This document shows, one piece after another, positions 43,175-52,368 of a DNA stretch of 64,000 nucleotides. The notes under the pieces are model-generated. The model searched no databases, was not told the DNA's origin, and saw only the letters and a program-made list of their open reading frames with translations. How positions within the stretch are numbered: position 1 is the stretch's first letter; every line of letters begins with the position of its first letter. The DNA is from Bryobacteraceae bacterium (GTDB lineage: Bacteria > Acidobacteriota > Terriglobia > Bryobacterales > Bryobacteraceae), in NCBI GenBank assembly GCA_025928545.1, contig JAICJH010000033.1:1-64000 (forward strand), in the 5' to 3' direction. The position numbers and the translations under genes are program-made.

Positions 43175-44728
43175 ATGGCTGGCGGAGCAAAAGTCGCGGG
43201 TTACTTCTGGGTTAAGGTTTCAATCGGTGTGGGCTTGATACTGGGCCTCCTGCTGCTGGCTCAGACCGTCGGAACCTACCGCTACGTTTCCCGCAGCATG
43301 GTTCGCCAGGAAGCGCAAAATGAGGCCGACCGGCGAACACAATCCATGCCGCGCGCGATGCGGCTGATGAACTCACGCGACCCGGTGTCACTGGGGACCG
43401 CGATCGAAGAACAGATCAAGGAATCACCCGAGAAGATCGCGTGGATGAGAATTCTCGGCACCGATGGCAAAGTTCTGGCATCGGGCGGAAACCTGAAGAA
43501 TGCGCCGCAGTGGACTGCGGAATCGTTGCGAACAGCGGCGGGGGGGCGCGGAGCGCGCCCGGATGTTCGACCCACGGAGGCCGGCGATGTACTTATCAAC
43601 GTCAGCCCGCTCAACAGGTTTGGCCGCGGGCCAGGCGGGCCGCCGGACAACGGCAATCGCGATCAGCCACCAACGCCCTTCGCATTTGTCCCGCAACAGA
43701 GGGACGCCCCCAACACGCCGCAGGGCCCCCGGGGCGGTTCCGGTCAGCCGGGACGCGGGCGCGGTCCAGGAGGCCCCTACGTCGAAACTGCGATCTACCT
43801 GGATGGCGTATCCGTCAGCTTTTCGCCACTGCTGCTGCCACTCGGTGTAGGATCGACTGCGGCGATAGCGCTGCTGGCCGCGGTTATCATCATTGGTCTG
43901 CGCTTCCCCCACTACATTGCCGGCAAACAGTATGAAGAAGAGCTCGCACTTGCCCGGCGGGTACAAAACGACCTTTTTCCACGCGATGGCATACCAACTG
44001 GAAATCTGGAATTCGCTGCGCGCTTCATTCCATCGCGACAAGTGGGCGGCGACCTGTACGATATTTTCGAAACCGACGACGGCGGTGTCGCCATGGTGCT
44101 GGGCGATGTCTCGGGCAAAGGGCTTTCGGCCGCGCTGCTGATGGGAGTGGTGCAGGGTGCGGTCCGTACGTCGAGCGATGCCGGGCTGGCTGAGCACCAT
44201 GAATATGCGGCGGAACGTCTGAATCATCTGCTCTGCATGAAGACGGCGCGTGAACGGTTTGTCAGTCTGTTTTGGTGCTATCTCAATCCGGAAGGCAGCC
44301 GTCTCAGCTACATCAACGCCGGACATCTCCCTGCGCTTTTGGTACGCGAGAGGTTTGGGCGGGCCGACGTGTGGCGGCTCGAGCAGGGCGGCGGTCCGGT
44401 GCTGGGCGTTTTGCCTGGAGCGCGGTACAAGCAGGCCGAGGTCGATATCGAGCCTGGTGATTTGCTGATTGTATTTTCCGATGGCGTTTCGGAAGCGACG
44501 AACGCCACCGGCGACGAATTCGGCGAAGAGGGCATCATTGAATCCGTGAAGCGCGAATGGCAGAAACCGGCGGGCGGCGTCTGCGACGGGATCCTCTCCG
44601 ATGTGCGGGCGTTTCTGGGCGATACGCCGCCACACGACGACCAGACGCTGATGGTTGTGCGGCTGGAGCACGTGACGCGGACTGGTTTCAATCCGGCGGG
44701 CGAAGCACGGGTTTCAGTACTGAGCTGA
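43175..44728 (+). CDS. membrane PP2C/SpoIIE-type serine phosphatase
   Basis: I start at the ATG at 43175; a reading from 43034 adds 47 residues without a signal or family match. The 517-residue protein has a transmembrane segment near residues 8-32, a periplasmic region of about 180 residues, a second transmembrane segment near 220-245 and a cytoplasmic PPM/SpoIIE domain. Metal-site motifs are VGGDLYDIF, GDVSGKGLSAALLMG, SYINAGHLP, FSDGVSEATN and HDDQTLMVV. The periplasmic part ends in a glycine-proline-arginine tract. It probably dephosphorylates an anti-anti-sigma factor in response to an external signal; no partner is in the window. Confidence 0.9.
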   Translation: MAGGAKVAGYFWVKVSIGVGLILGLLLLAQTVGTYRYVSRSMVRQEAQNEADRRTQSMPRAMRLMNSRDPVSLGTAIEEQIKESPEKIAWMRILGTDGKVLASGGNLKNAPQWTAESLRTAAGGRGARPDVRPTEAGDVLINVSPLNRFGRGPGGPPDNGNRDQPPTPFAFVPQQRDAPNTPQGPRGGSGQPGRGRGPGGPYVETAIYLDGVSVSFSPLLLPLGVGSTAAIALLAAVIIIGLRFPHYIAGKQYEEELALARRVQNDLFPRDGIPTGNLEFAARFIPSRQVGGDLYDIFETDDGGVAMVLGDVSGKGLSAALLMGVVQGAVRTSSDAGLAEHHEYAAERLNHLLCMKTARERFVSLFWCYLNPEGSRLSYINAGHLPALLVRERFGRADVWRLEQGGGPVLGVLPGARYKQAEVDIEPGDLLIVFSDGVSEATNATGDEFGEEGIIESVKREWQKPAGGVCDGILSDVRAFLGDTPPHDDQTLMVVRLEHVTRTGFNPAGEARVSVLS

Positions 44729-44731
44729 CAA

Positions 44732-45604
44732 TTAACGGGTGGCGGGTTTGGGATGGGGCGTCGTATCGCCGGTGGTCAGCCCGAGCGACCACTTGATCGC
44801 TTCGAGGTACATCTTCTGCACCCGGGGGTCGTCCCAGGTTTCCGCGGCATGCCCGAAGGTGGAGTAGAAGACTCGTCCTTTACCGTAGTTCTTCGACCAG
44901 GCCACAGGAAAATCTTTGTCCCTCCTGTGTAGCTGCTGGGCTTTGGCGTAATCGAGCTTATCGGCATCCAGACTGGCGAGGACGTGAACCTTGTCTCGGG
45001 AATACGGGGCCTTGTGCACGTAGATCTCGTCGTGGATGGTAAACCGGAGAGGAAATGCTTTCATCGCGGGGAAGGCCGGATCCTCCACAATCACAGGTGC
45101 ATCGAACTGGCCCCAGGGATGGTTGTCGAAATAGCCGCCGACCATTTCACCGAATTCCGGCCAGGTGAAAAATGCATCGTCGCCAGTGTGGGCGGCTACG
45201 AAGCCTTTGCCGTCGTCGTGAACGAAGGCGAGCAGGTCTTTCTTTTGCTGGTCGGATAAATCGTTCTCGCCCGTGCCCATGAAAAAGATAGCGTCGAAAT
45301 AATCCAGGTTCTTCGCGTTGATATTGGCTCCGAGATCGGGTGTTCGCGGATCGTGCCGCTCGATTTTGCCTTTGGTGAGCAACTGGGAATCGGTGCGGAT
45401 ATAAGTTACATAGACGCCCGATTCGTAGCCGAGGCGATCGATCACGGCGAGAGCGTGCGAGACCGAATCGTGCTGAAAACCGCTGCGGACATCGCCGATT
45501 GCAAGAAGGTGCTTCTTTACCGTCGGGGAGGCTGGGGGGTTCGGCGGGGCCTGCGCGACTGCCAGACCGATCGCGGCAAAGGCAGGTAAGAATCGGAGTT
45601 TCAT
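44732..45604 (-). CDS. exported ThuA-domain protein
   Basis: The 290-residue protein has a signal peptide (LRFLPAFAAIGLAVAQ) and a ThuA-like glutamine-amidotransferase fold: YFDAIFFMGTGE near residue 97, GFVAAHTGDDAFF near 134, EIYVHKAP near 190 and GRVFYSTFGHAAETW near 243. ThuA proteins are linked to trehalose and other sugar use, but the reaction is unknown. GAGG lies about nine bases before the ATG. It is divergent from the LacI regulator, sharing a palindromic control region. Confidence 0.9.
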   Translation of the reverse strand: MKLRFLPAFAAIGLAVAQAPPNPPASPTVKKHLLAIGDVRSGFQHDSVSHALAVIDRLGYESGVYVTYIRTDSQLLTKGKIERHDPRTPDLGANINAKNLDYFDAIFFMGTGENDLSDQQKKDLLAFVHDDGKGFVAAHTGDDAFFTWPEFGEMVGGYFDNHPWGQFDAPVIVEDPAFPAMKAFPLRFTIHDEIYVHKAPYSRDKVHVLASLDADKLDYAKAQQLHRRDKDFPVAWSKNYGKGRVFYSTFGHAAETWDDPRVQKMYLEAIKWSLGLTTGDTTPHPKPATR

Positions 45605-45630
45605 ACTTGTCGCCTCATTAGTCTACATGA

Positions 45631-45645
45631 CTCATTTATAATGAG
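45631..45645. promoter_or_regulatory. palindromic operator between thuA-like gene and LacI regulator
   Basis: CTCATT-TAT-AATGAG is a perfect palindrome. It contains TATAAT (45637-45642) facing the LacI gene and TATAAA on the other strand facing the ThuA gene. A further CTCATTA half-site lies at 45614-45620. It is well placed for autoregulation by the LacI protein. Confidence 0.5.
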
Positions 45646-45653
45646 ATTCGATT

Positions 45654-46694
45654 TTGCCTAACGGAAACGGACCCGGCCCACGCAAGCCCACCATCGCGAC
45701 TGTCGCGCAACACGCGGGCGTTGCGGTGAGTACCGTCTCGCGCTTTCTGAATGGCCACTATGTCAGCAAGAAAGCGCGCGCGCGGCTGGCGGAGGTCATC
45801 GAAGAACTGGGCTACGTGCGTTCCTGGACCGCACGCAACCTGAGCCTCGGGCTGCGCGGCTGCGTTGGGGTGGTGGTCGATTCCAGCCAGGATCTCTGGT
45901 TTACGCAGTTGCTGGCCGGTATTGAAGAAGAGCTTTCGACCCGCGACACCAGCCTGATGCTCGCCAGTCTGGAACTGAGCGGCCGCTACGATCCGCGGAT
46001 TGTTCAGCAGTGGATTCGCGAACGGCGTGTGGACGGGGTGATCCTGGTCAAATCGCAGCGACGCGAACGGGCGCTGGTGCATGAGTGCACGGAAGCGCAG
46101 TTGCCGACCGTAATGGTGGCGCCGGATGAAGCGGTGGCGCACGTCCATGTGGTGCGGTGCGATAACCGGGCGGCGGGGGCGGCGGTGGCGCATCATTTGG
46201 CGAACCTGGGGCATAAGCGGATTGCTTTTGCAGGCGGGCCGGAACATTCGGTGGATACCCGGCAGCGCCTGACCGGCTTACGCGAGGGTCTGGAGGAGCG
46301 GGGGATCCGGCTGGATCCGAGACGCATCTCGTTTTGCGCCAGCTACGAGGCGGATGCCGGTTGCCAGTTCGCCAGCGAGGTATTGAAGACAAATTTTGAT
46401 TTCACCGCGCTGGTAACGGGTAATGACGCGCTGGCGCTCGGCTTCATGCGGATTGCACAGCAGCACGGCATCCGAATTCCGGAGAGGATTTCGGTGGTCG
46501 GGTTCGACAATATTCCGGAAGGCGCTTTGTTGTGGCCGGGCCTGACGACCATTGCTCAGCCGACTCGCGACATGGGGCGAGCGGCATGCCAAAAGCTGTT
46601 CGAAGCAATTGCCGATCCCGGGGAGCAGCAAGTGCTGGTTTATCCCGTCGACCTGGTCGTTCGCGAAAGCACCGCGGCGCCTTCGCGGAACTGA
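45654..46694 (+). CDS. LacI-family transcriptional regulator
   Basis: The 346-residue repressor has the LacI helix-turn-helix (TIATVAQHAGVAVSTVSRFL, residues 13-32), the hinge helix (KARARLAEVIEELGYV), and a periplasmic-binding-protein-like sugar domain (VGVVVDSS, VTGNDALALGFM, ISVVGFDNIPEG). The only in-frame start is a TTG at 45654, about 12 bases after a TATAAT box, so the leader is very short. It faces the xylB-xylA operon tail and is the probable sugar-responsive regulator of thuA and perhaps of the xyl genes. Confidence 0.93.
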   Translation: MPNGNGPGPRKPTIATVAQHAGVAVSTVSRFLNGHYVSKKARARLAEVIEELGYVRSWTARNLSLGLRGCVGVVVDSSQDLWFTQLLAGIEEELSTRDTSLMLASLELSGRYDPRIVQQWIRERRVDGVILVKSQRRERALVHECTEAQLPTVMVAPDEAVAHVHVVRCDNRAAGAAVAHHLANLGHKRIAFAGGPEHSVDTRQRLTGLREGLEERGIRLDPRRISFCASYEADAGCQFASEVLKTNFDFTALVTGNDALALGFMRIAQQHGIRIPERISVVGFDNIPEGALLWPGLTTIAQPTRDMGRAACQKLFEAIADPGEQQVLVYPVDLVVRESTAAPSRN

Positions 46695-46928
46695 CCGTCA
46701 TCCGCACCGCGCAAAAGAAATATTCAGCTGAAAAAGATCTATGGGCCGGAGCCCCTTGGCGGGGACGGCCTCTCAGCTGAAAAGTAGCACGGCGTGTCAA
46801 GAAATAGGGGCACTGGAACGGCCCCGTTTCGGGTGTAGATCGCGTAACCGGTTCATTCGTCAGCGGGATGCGGACGACGAAATAATTTTCACTTCGCTGT
46901 GAACCACTTTCCGAATTCCTTCGAAATC

Positions 46929-48095
46929 CTAGCGGACGCCCAGCAGAACTTCGGTGGTCAGCTGGTCGAGTTTCTCGTAGGCCAGGCCTCGGGTGGCGAT
47001 TACTTCGCGATCGAGCGAAGCGCCCATCAGAGCTTTCACACTTGCCTGCGAATAACGGTTCACCGGCGGTGCACCCTTGCCCGCGGCGATATTCTCAGCC
47101 AGGAGCGCCTGGATTTCCTTGTCGGCATTCCAGCGTTTTGCGGCAGCCTTCAGGATCAGGTACGTCCGCATGCAGCCCCTGGCGAATTCCTTCACGCCCG
47201 CGTAATCTTCGGTGCGATACGCATGGGCGTCGAAGTGGCGTGAGCCCTTGTAGCCAACATCCTCAAGGAACTTGACGAGGAAAAACGCGCCCCGCGGATT
47301 GGCGGCGCCAAAGCGGAAATCCTGATCGTAGCGGCCAGGCACCTGATCGTTGAGATCGATGTGGAAGAGTTTGCCCGCATCCCAGGCCTGTGCCACGGCA
47401 TGGACGAAGTTGAGTCCCGCCATGGTTTCATGGGCTACTTCCGGATTCACGCCAACCATTTCCGGATGGGCGAGGGTGGGAATCAGGCCGAGATAGTTGC
47501 CGGTGGTCGCCATGTAAATATCGCCGCGAGGTTCGTTCGGCTTGGCTTCCATGGCGAACTTGTAGCCGTATTTTTTGTCGAGCGAATACTCGCAGAGGAA
47601 ATTGATTGCTTCGCGCAGACGCTTGACCGCGTCATCGGCACGGCGGCAGGCATCGGTTTCGGTGCCTTCGCGACCGCCCCAGAGAACGAACACCTTCGCG
47701 CCCAGTTCGGCGCCCAGATCCATCGCGCTCATCGTTTTGCGAACCGCGTATGCCCGCACGCGCGCATCGTTCGAGGTGAACGCGCCATCGCGGAAGATGG
47801 GATCGTAGAACAGATTCACGGTCGCCATGGGGACCACGATCTTATTCGCCCGGCATGCCTTCTTAAAGCTGCTGACGATGGCATCGCGCTCGGCAGGCGT
47901 CGCATCGATCGGCACCAGATCGTTATCGTGCAGGTTGACTCCCCACGCACCGGCTTCACCCAGCATGGCCACCGCGTCGTTGGGCGGCAGCGGCGGCCGC
48001 ACGGCGGCGCCGAAAGGATCGCGACCCTGATTGGCAACGGTCCAGAGACCAAAGGAGAATTTGTGTTCGGGGAGTGGGGTGAATTGATCGCTCAT
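46929..48095 (-). CDS. xylA: xylose isomerase, class I
   Basis: The 388-residue TIM barrel interconverts xylose and xylulose. Family residues are NLHDNDL near 54, [11 protein letters not shown] near 180, [11 protein letters not shown] near 214, HIDLNDQ near 242 and FDAHAYR near 285, giving both metal sites. Length and sequence match the short actinobacterial-type class I enzymes that also act on glucose. It overlaps the end of xylB by four bases and is the last gene of a four-gene minus-strand unit starting with a cytochrome c. Confidence 0.97.
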   Translation of the reverse strand: MSDQFTPLPEHKFSFGLWTVANQGRDPFGAAVRPPLPPNDAVAMLGEAGAWGVNLHDNDLVPIDATPAERDAIVSSFKKACRANKIVVPMATVNLFYDPIFRDGAFTSNDARVRAYAVRKTMSAMDLGAELGAKVFVLWGGREGTETDACRRADDAVKRLREAINFLCEYSLDKKYGYKFAMEAKPNEPRGDIYMATTGNYLGLIPTLAHPEMVGVNPEVAHETMAGLNFVHAVAQAWDAGKLFHIDLNDQVPGRYDQDFRFGAANPRGAFFLVKFLEDVGYKGSRHFDAHAYRTEDYAGVKEFARGCMRTYLILKAAAKRWNADKEIQALLAENIAAGKGAPPVNRYSQASVKALMGASLDREVIATRGLAYEKLDQLTTEVLLGVR

Positions 48096-49579
48096 GTGGA
48101 TTGGTAGATTGCTTTCAGTGCCGGATAAATCCGGCTGTATCTCTTGTACTGCCTGTTCATCACCGCAATATTGGCCGGAAGGGGTTCAACGACTTCGGCC
48201 GTTTTGACGCAGCGGTCACAAGCGTCATCGACGCTCGGCCAAACGCCCGTACCGACACCGGCCAGAATCGCCGCACCATAAGCGCCACCTTCGTCGGCGG
48301 CAATGGTTTCAACGGCATGGCCATAAACGTCTGCCTGTACCTGTTTCCATAGTGTAGAACGCGCGGCACCGCCGCTGACGCGGATCTTCTTGACCGGAAC
48401 GCCCAGTTCGGCAAAGATGGTAAAGCTGTCGCGCTGGCTGAAAGCGACGCCTTCCATTACCGCGCGCGCCACGTGGCCGCGAGTGTGGCTCGCCGCAAGA
48501 CCGATGAGGGCGGCGCGGACGGACGAATCGAGGTGAGGCGTCCGCTCTCCCATGAGGTAGGGGGCCCACAGAACGCCATCGCAGCCGGGCGGAACGCCCG
48601 CGGCCTCTTTCGAAAGCTCCGGGTAGTCATAACCGGGCTCGCAGAATTGATCGCGGATCCAGCGCAGCGAAAGTCCTGCCGCCTGTGTTACGCCCATGAC
48701 GTGCCAACGACCGGGAATCGCGTGGCAAAACGTGTGAAGGCGGCCACCGGGATCGAGCGACGGACGCTCGGTGGCGGCGAAGACGACGCCGGAGGTTCCG
48801 AGAGTGACGCTGACCGCACCGGGACGTGTGATGCCCATGCCGACCGCGCCCGCAGCCTGATCGCCCGCGCCGGCAACTATCGGAGTGCCTGCCGGAATCC
48901 CGGTGAGACCTTCGGCCTGGGAGGAAATGCGCGCACAAACTTCCGGAGATTCAAATACGGGGGGAAGGATCGCTTTATCGATGCCGACGAGCCCGAGCAA
49001 TTCATCCGACCAGCGGCGATGCGTGACGTCGAGCATCAGAGTGCCAGAAGCATCTGCCACGTCGATGGCGTATTCGCCGCTCAGGCGGAAACGGACGTAG
49101 TCCTTGGGCAGCAGGACGTGACGGACCTTCTTCCAGATTTCCGGCTCATGCTGCCGGACCCACAGGAGCTTCGTCAGCGTGAAATTCGTAAGAGCCGGAT
49201 TGCAGGTGAGTTCCAGAAGTTTTTTTGCGCCGACTGTGTTTGTTATCCACTGGCACTGTTCATCGGTGCGCTGGTCGCACCAGATGATGGAGGGGCGCAG
49301 GACCGCGCCGTGCTCATCGAGCAAAACCGCGCCGTGCATTTGGCCGATTAATCCAACACCGCGGATTTGTTTCGGATCGACTCCGCTCGCTTCGATAACG
49401 GCGCGAATTGCCGTCTGGGAAGCGCGCCACCAATCGGCCGGATCCTGCTCAGCCCATGCGGTTTCAGGCGAGGCAAACGGCCCGTGCTCACTGATGGAAG
49501 ACGCCAGTACCGTGCCGTCTTCTGCCACCATAACGGCTCGTGAACCGCCGGTGCCGACGTCAATGCCAAGGATAGGAAT
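48092..49579 (-). CDS. xylB: xylulokinase, probable AUU start
   Basis: The FGGY kinase phosphorylates xylulose. An ATG at 49531 would cut off the essential N-terminal phosphate loop; the frame continues upstream through [12 protein letters not shown], and no ATG, GTG or TTG precedes it before the end of the upstream gene. The best start is ATT at 49579, eight bases after GGGAG, giving 495 residues beginning [14 protein letters not shown] at 49585 is the alternative. Other motifs are [13 protein letters not shown] near 90, [13 protein letters not shown] near 246 and [20 protein letters not shown] near 425. It is coupled to xylA by ATGA. Confidence 0.9.
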   Translation of the reverse strand: MPILGIDVGTGGSRAVMVAEDGTVLASSISEHGPFASPETAWAEQDPADWWRASQTAIRAVIEASGVDPKQIRGVGLIGQMHGAVLLDEHGAVLRPSIIWCDQRTDEQCQWITNTVGAKKLLELTCNPALTNFTLTKLLWVRQHEPEIWKKVRHVLLPKDYVRFRLSGEYAIDVADASGTLMLDVTHRRWSDELLGLVGIDKAILPPVFESPEVCARISSQAEGLTGIPAGTPIVAGAGDQAAGAVGMGITRPGAVSVTLGTSGVVFAATERPSLDPGGRLHTFCHAIPGRWHVMGVTQAAGLSLRWIRDQFCEPGYDYPELSKEAAGVPPGCDGVLWAPYLMGERTPHLDSSVRAALIGLAASHTRGHVARAVMEGVAFSQRDSFTIFAELGVPVKKIRVSGGAARSTLWKQVQADVYGHAVETIAADEGGAYGAAILAGVGTGVWPSVDDACDRCVKTAEVVEPLPANIAVMNRQYKRYSRIYPALKAIYQST

Positions 49580-49617
49580 AGCGATTTCTCCCGTTCTGTT
49601 TCGTTGCTTTACGTTTT

Positions 49618-51240
49618 CTACTTTACGGGGCCCTGGAGGGAGAACGCGTAGAAATTCTCTCCGGCGGTGACGAGGACGTATTGACGACCATCCAGCATGT
49701 AGGTGATCGGCGCATTAGCGGGATTGGCCAGCAGCGTGGAGTGCCAGAGGGGATTGCCCGTCTTGCCATCGAACGCGATGAAGTTGCTGTAGCCATCGCC
49801 GCCGAAAACCAGACCGCCGGCAGTGGTCATCAGGTTCTGCGCGCCGGTGCCCGTGGGATGCTTCCAGGCGATTTTGCCGGTCTTATAATCAATCGCGCGA
49901 AGCTCGCTGGCAACGTTCCCGGCTCCGTGCTCGGCTGCGCCGTAACCTTCCGGCTGCGGATCGTTATCCAGTTTGTAGAAGATGGTGAACTGCTGTGAAG
50001 TTCCGACGTAGAACAGTCCAAGATCCGGATTGAAGGCGGGGCTGGGATAACCAGTCGCGCCACCGGAAGGCGGCGAGGTGAGAGTACCGGCCATGGACGG
50101 CTCCTTGCTCACGTCCGGAATGGGCTGACCGTTCGGCTTGATCCCGGTGTACCAGTTCAGGTTTTCGACAAAAGGCGTGGTGGAAATATTCTTGCCGGTG
50201 ACGCGATCGAGAACAAAGAACAACCCGCCACGGTAGGCCTGGAGCAGAAGCTTGCGGGATTGACCGTTGATGACGCCATCGGCCAGCACGGGGATCTGCG
50301 ACGCATCCCAATCGTGCGTGTCGTGAGGCGACATCTGGAAGTACCAGGCCATCTTGCCGGTGTCGGCATTGAGGGCGACGACCGAACAGGTATAGAGATT
50401 ATCGCCGGGGCGGCTTTGGCCCACAAAGGTGGGTTCCACGTTGCCCGTGCCGATGTAGAGAAGATTGAGATCGGGATCGTAAGTGGGGGGAGTCCAGACG
50501 CCGCCTCCGCCATGCTCGGCAGCCTTTTTATTCGGCCATGTGCTGAAGCCGGGGTCGCCTTCGTGGGCGGTGGTCCAGAAGTGCCACTGGAGCGCGCCGG
50601 TTTCCGGATCGCGCGATTCCACGTAGTTCGCCATGTCGAGGAAGTCGCCGCCGATGCCGACGATGACGTGATTCTTGATGATGAGCGGAGAATCCGAGCA
50701 CCAGTGATCCTGCTTCACATCCGCAATGACCTGATTGAAGCGCTCCTTGCCGGTCTTCATGTCGAGGGAGATCAGATGGCAATCGGGAGTTTCGAAATAG
50801 ACCCAGTCGCCGTAAATGCCTGCGCCGCGGTTGCCGAGGCTTTCGGCCGGAATTCCTTTCCAGGCGTAATGCCATATTTCGCGCCCGGTGCGCGCGTCGA
50901 TGGCAAACATGGCGTTCGGCTCCGTCATATAGAGAACGCCATTGACCAGCAGCGGTGTGCCGCGATTGTTGGCGGTGGTGCCCTGTGCCACAGTGCCGGT
51001 CCCGCCCGAGAAGGTGGGCGGGGACTGCATGTTGACGCGGGCCATCCAGGCCAAAGTGAGGCCCTTCACCGTCTCCGTATTGATCTGTTTGAGGGGACTG
51101 TAGCGGCGGCCGGAATAATCGCCGTTGAACGTGGGCCAGCTGTCGGGCTTCGGCTTTGTGATATCCGCCTGCGGAAGTTGCTGGGCCATCAGGAGAATGG
51201 CCGGCAGGGAAAGCAGAATTGATTTCGCGATGAGTCTCAT
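49618..51240 (-). CDS. PQQ-dependent dehydrogenase (quinoprotein)
   Basis: The 540-residue protein has a signal peptide (LIAKSILLSLPAILLMA) and an eight-bladed propeller with the family start WPTFNGDYSGRRYSPLKQINTETV and tryptophan-docking motifs such as GREIWHYAW, GALQWHFW, GKMAWYFQ and GKIAWKHP. Such enzymes oxidise alcohols or sugars in the periplasm and pass electrons to cytochrome c. The adjacent-cysteine pair of methanol dehydrogenases is absent. Its gene lies 14 bases after a diheme cytochrome c gene and 38 bases before xylB, pointing to a sugar substrate. Confidence 0.9.
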   Translation of the reverse strand: MRLIAKSILLSLPAILLMAQQLPQADITKPKPDSWPTFNGDYSGRRYSPLKQINTETVKGLTLAWMARVNMQSPPTFSGGTGTVAQGTTANNRGTPLLVNGVLYMTEPNAMFAIDARTGREIWHYAWKGIPAESLGNRGAGIYGDWVYFETPDCHLISLDMKTGKERFNQVIADVKQDHWCSDSPLIIKNHVIVGIGGDFLDMANYVESRDPETGALQWHFWTTAHEGDPGFSTWPNKKAAEHGGGGVWTPPTYDPDLNLLYIGTGNVEPTFVGQSRPGDNLYTCSVVALNADTGKMAWYFQMSPHDTHDWDASQIPVLADGVINGQSRKLLLQAYRGGLFFVLDRVTGKNISTTPFVENLNWYTGIKPNGQPIPDVSKEPSMAGTLTSPPSGGATGYPSPAFNPDLGLFYVGTSQQFTIFYKLDNDPQPEGYGAAEHGAGNVASELRAIDYKTGKIAWKHPTGTGAQNLMTTAGGLVFGGDGYSNFIAFDGKTGNPLWHSTLLANPANAPITYMLDGRQYVLVTAGENFYAFSLQGPVK

Positions 51241-51254
51241 TTTGATGTCCCCGG

Positions 51255-52142
51255 TTATTTCAAAGTCGCCAGATACGCGGTGAGATTGTGCATATCGGAG
51301 TCTTTCAGTTTGGTCATGATGTCAACATGCGCCTGGAGCGGATCGTGCCGTTCCACCTTCGGGATGCCGTTTTCACGCGCCCAGGTTTGGGTGGAACCAT
51401 CATCAAGACGCAGCGTTACATCGAAATCGGTAATGCGGATTGGAAGTCCCGTAACGGTTTTGCCGCCGGGAAGCGTAACGGTGGCGGTGATCGCGTTGGG
51501 ATCCCTTGCGGCGGGGGCGCCGCGACCACCACGGCCACCCGCGCGCGGGCTGACGATCCTGTCCTGCAGCGTGATCGGATCGTATTTAGCGCCGATGCCT
51601 TTGAGATTGCCGTCAACCTGATGGCATTTCGCGCAACCGCCGGCGCCATTGAAATACGCTTCACCGGCTTTCGCATCACCCGCCTTGAGCACTTCATCGG
51701 GATGAGCCTCTTCGCGGGTGACCGCGGCCACGATCACGCGCGAATGGAGATAAGCGGCGATGTCGAATATGGCGGGTTGAGCAAGCTCCAGCTTTACCGC
51801 CTTCTGGTGGGCCGCGCCCTTGAGGAATTCAGCCATACCCACGCCATCTTCATCGTGGAGAGTGACGTCCGAAGTGATCAGATCCGGCCCGGCGTTGCCG
51901 CCCTTGCCGCGCGCGCCGTGGCAATAGCCGCATGACGTGTTGTAACCGGTGAGACCGCGCGAAACGGCGTCCTGCGGGTAAGCTTTGAAGCGCCCGCCAA
52001 TCAGTTGGACGGGGGGTGGGCCGCCGGCGCCGGGGGCGGCGCCGCGTCCACCGCGTCCGCCTCCGCCCTGTGCCAGGGCGAGCGCAGCGCAGCCGAGGGC
52101 GGCGCACAGCAGGAGTAGTGGGGTCTTGAAATTCGTTGTCAT
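51255..52142 (-). CDS. exported diheme cytochrome c, partner of the quinoprotein
   Basis: I start at the ATG at 52142, where a signal peptide begins (KTPLLLLCAALGCAALALAQ); the longer upstream reading is proline-rich nonsense overlapping the next gene. The 295-residue protein has heme sites CGYCH near residue 70 and CAKCH near 170, a DUF-like beta insert (LPGGKTVTGLPIRITDFDVTLRL) and a C-terminal helix (DMHNLTAYLATLK) typical of cytochromes beside PQQ dehydrogenases. Two GGRGGRG tracts lie after the signal and in the middle. It heads the cytochrome-quinoprotein-xylB-xylA operon. Confidence 0.88.
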   Translation of the reverse strand: MTTNFKTPLLLLCAALGCAALALAQGGGGRGGRGAAPGAGGPPPVQLIGGRFKAYPQDAVSRGLTGYNTSCGYCHGARGKGGNAGPDLITSDVTLHDEDGVGMAEFLKGAAHQKAVKLELAQPAIFDIAAYLHSRVIVAAVTREEAHPDEVLKAGDAKAGEAYFNGAGGCAKCHQVDGNLKGIGAKYDPITLQDRIVSPRAGGRGGRGAPAARDPNAITATVTLPGGKTVTGLPIRITDFDVTLRLDDGSTQTWARENGIPKVERHDPLQAHVDIMTKLKDSDMHNLTAYLATLK

Positions 52143-52224
52143 GGAGTCTTTCCCGTTCTTTGCCATGTGTTTTGCGGCCGTTTCATACTGCGGGCCTCGC
52201 GGGCTGGAACCGGTACCACGGAAG

Positions 52225-52252
52225 GATATCAAAGCAACCGCGATGTATGCAA
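52225..52252 (-). promoter_or_regulatory. possible promoter of the cytochrome-quinoprotein-xyl operon
   Basis: On the minus strand TTGCAT (52252-52247) and GATATC (52230-52225) are 16 bases apart, about 83 bases before the cytochrome start. The minus-10 match is poor, so this is tentative. Confidence 0.25.
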
Positions 52253-52368
52253 GCCAGGCCGGATTCTGGAATAAACCAATGGGCGCCGAGGCACGCCCGC
52301 CAGGCGTTTGCCTGTTAATACGGAGCACGGGCGCATGCGGGGCAAGAACGGGCTTTTTCGTCAGCATG

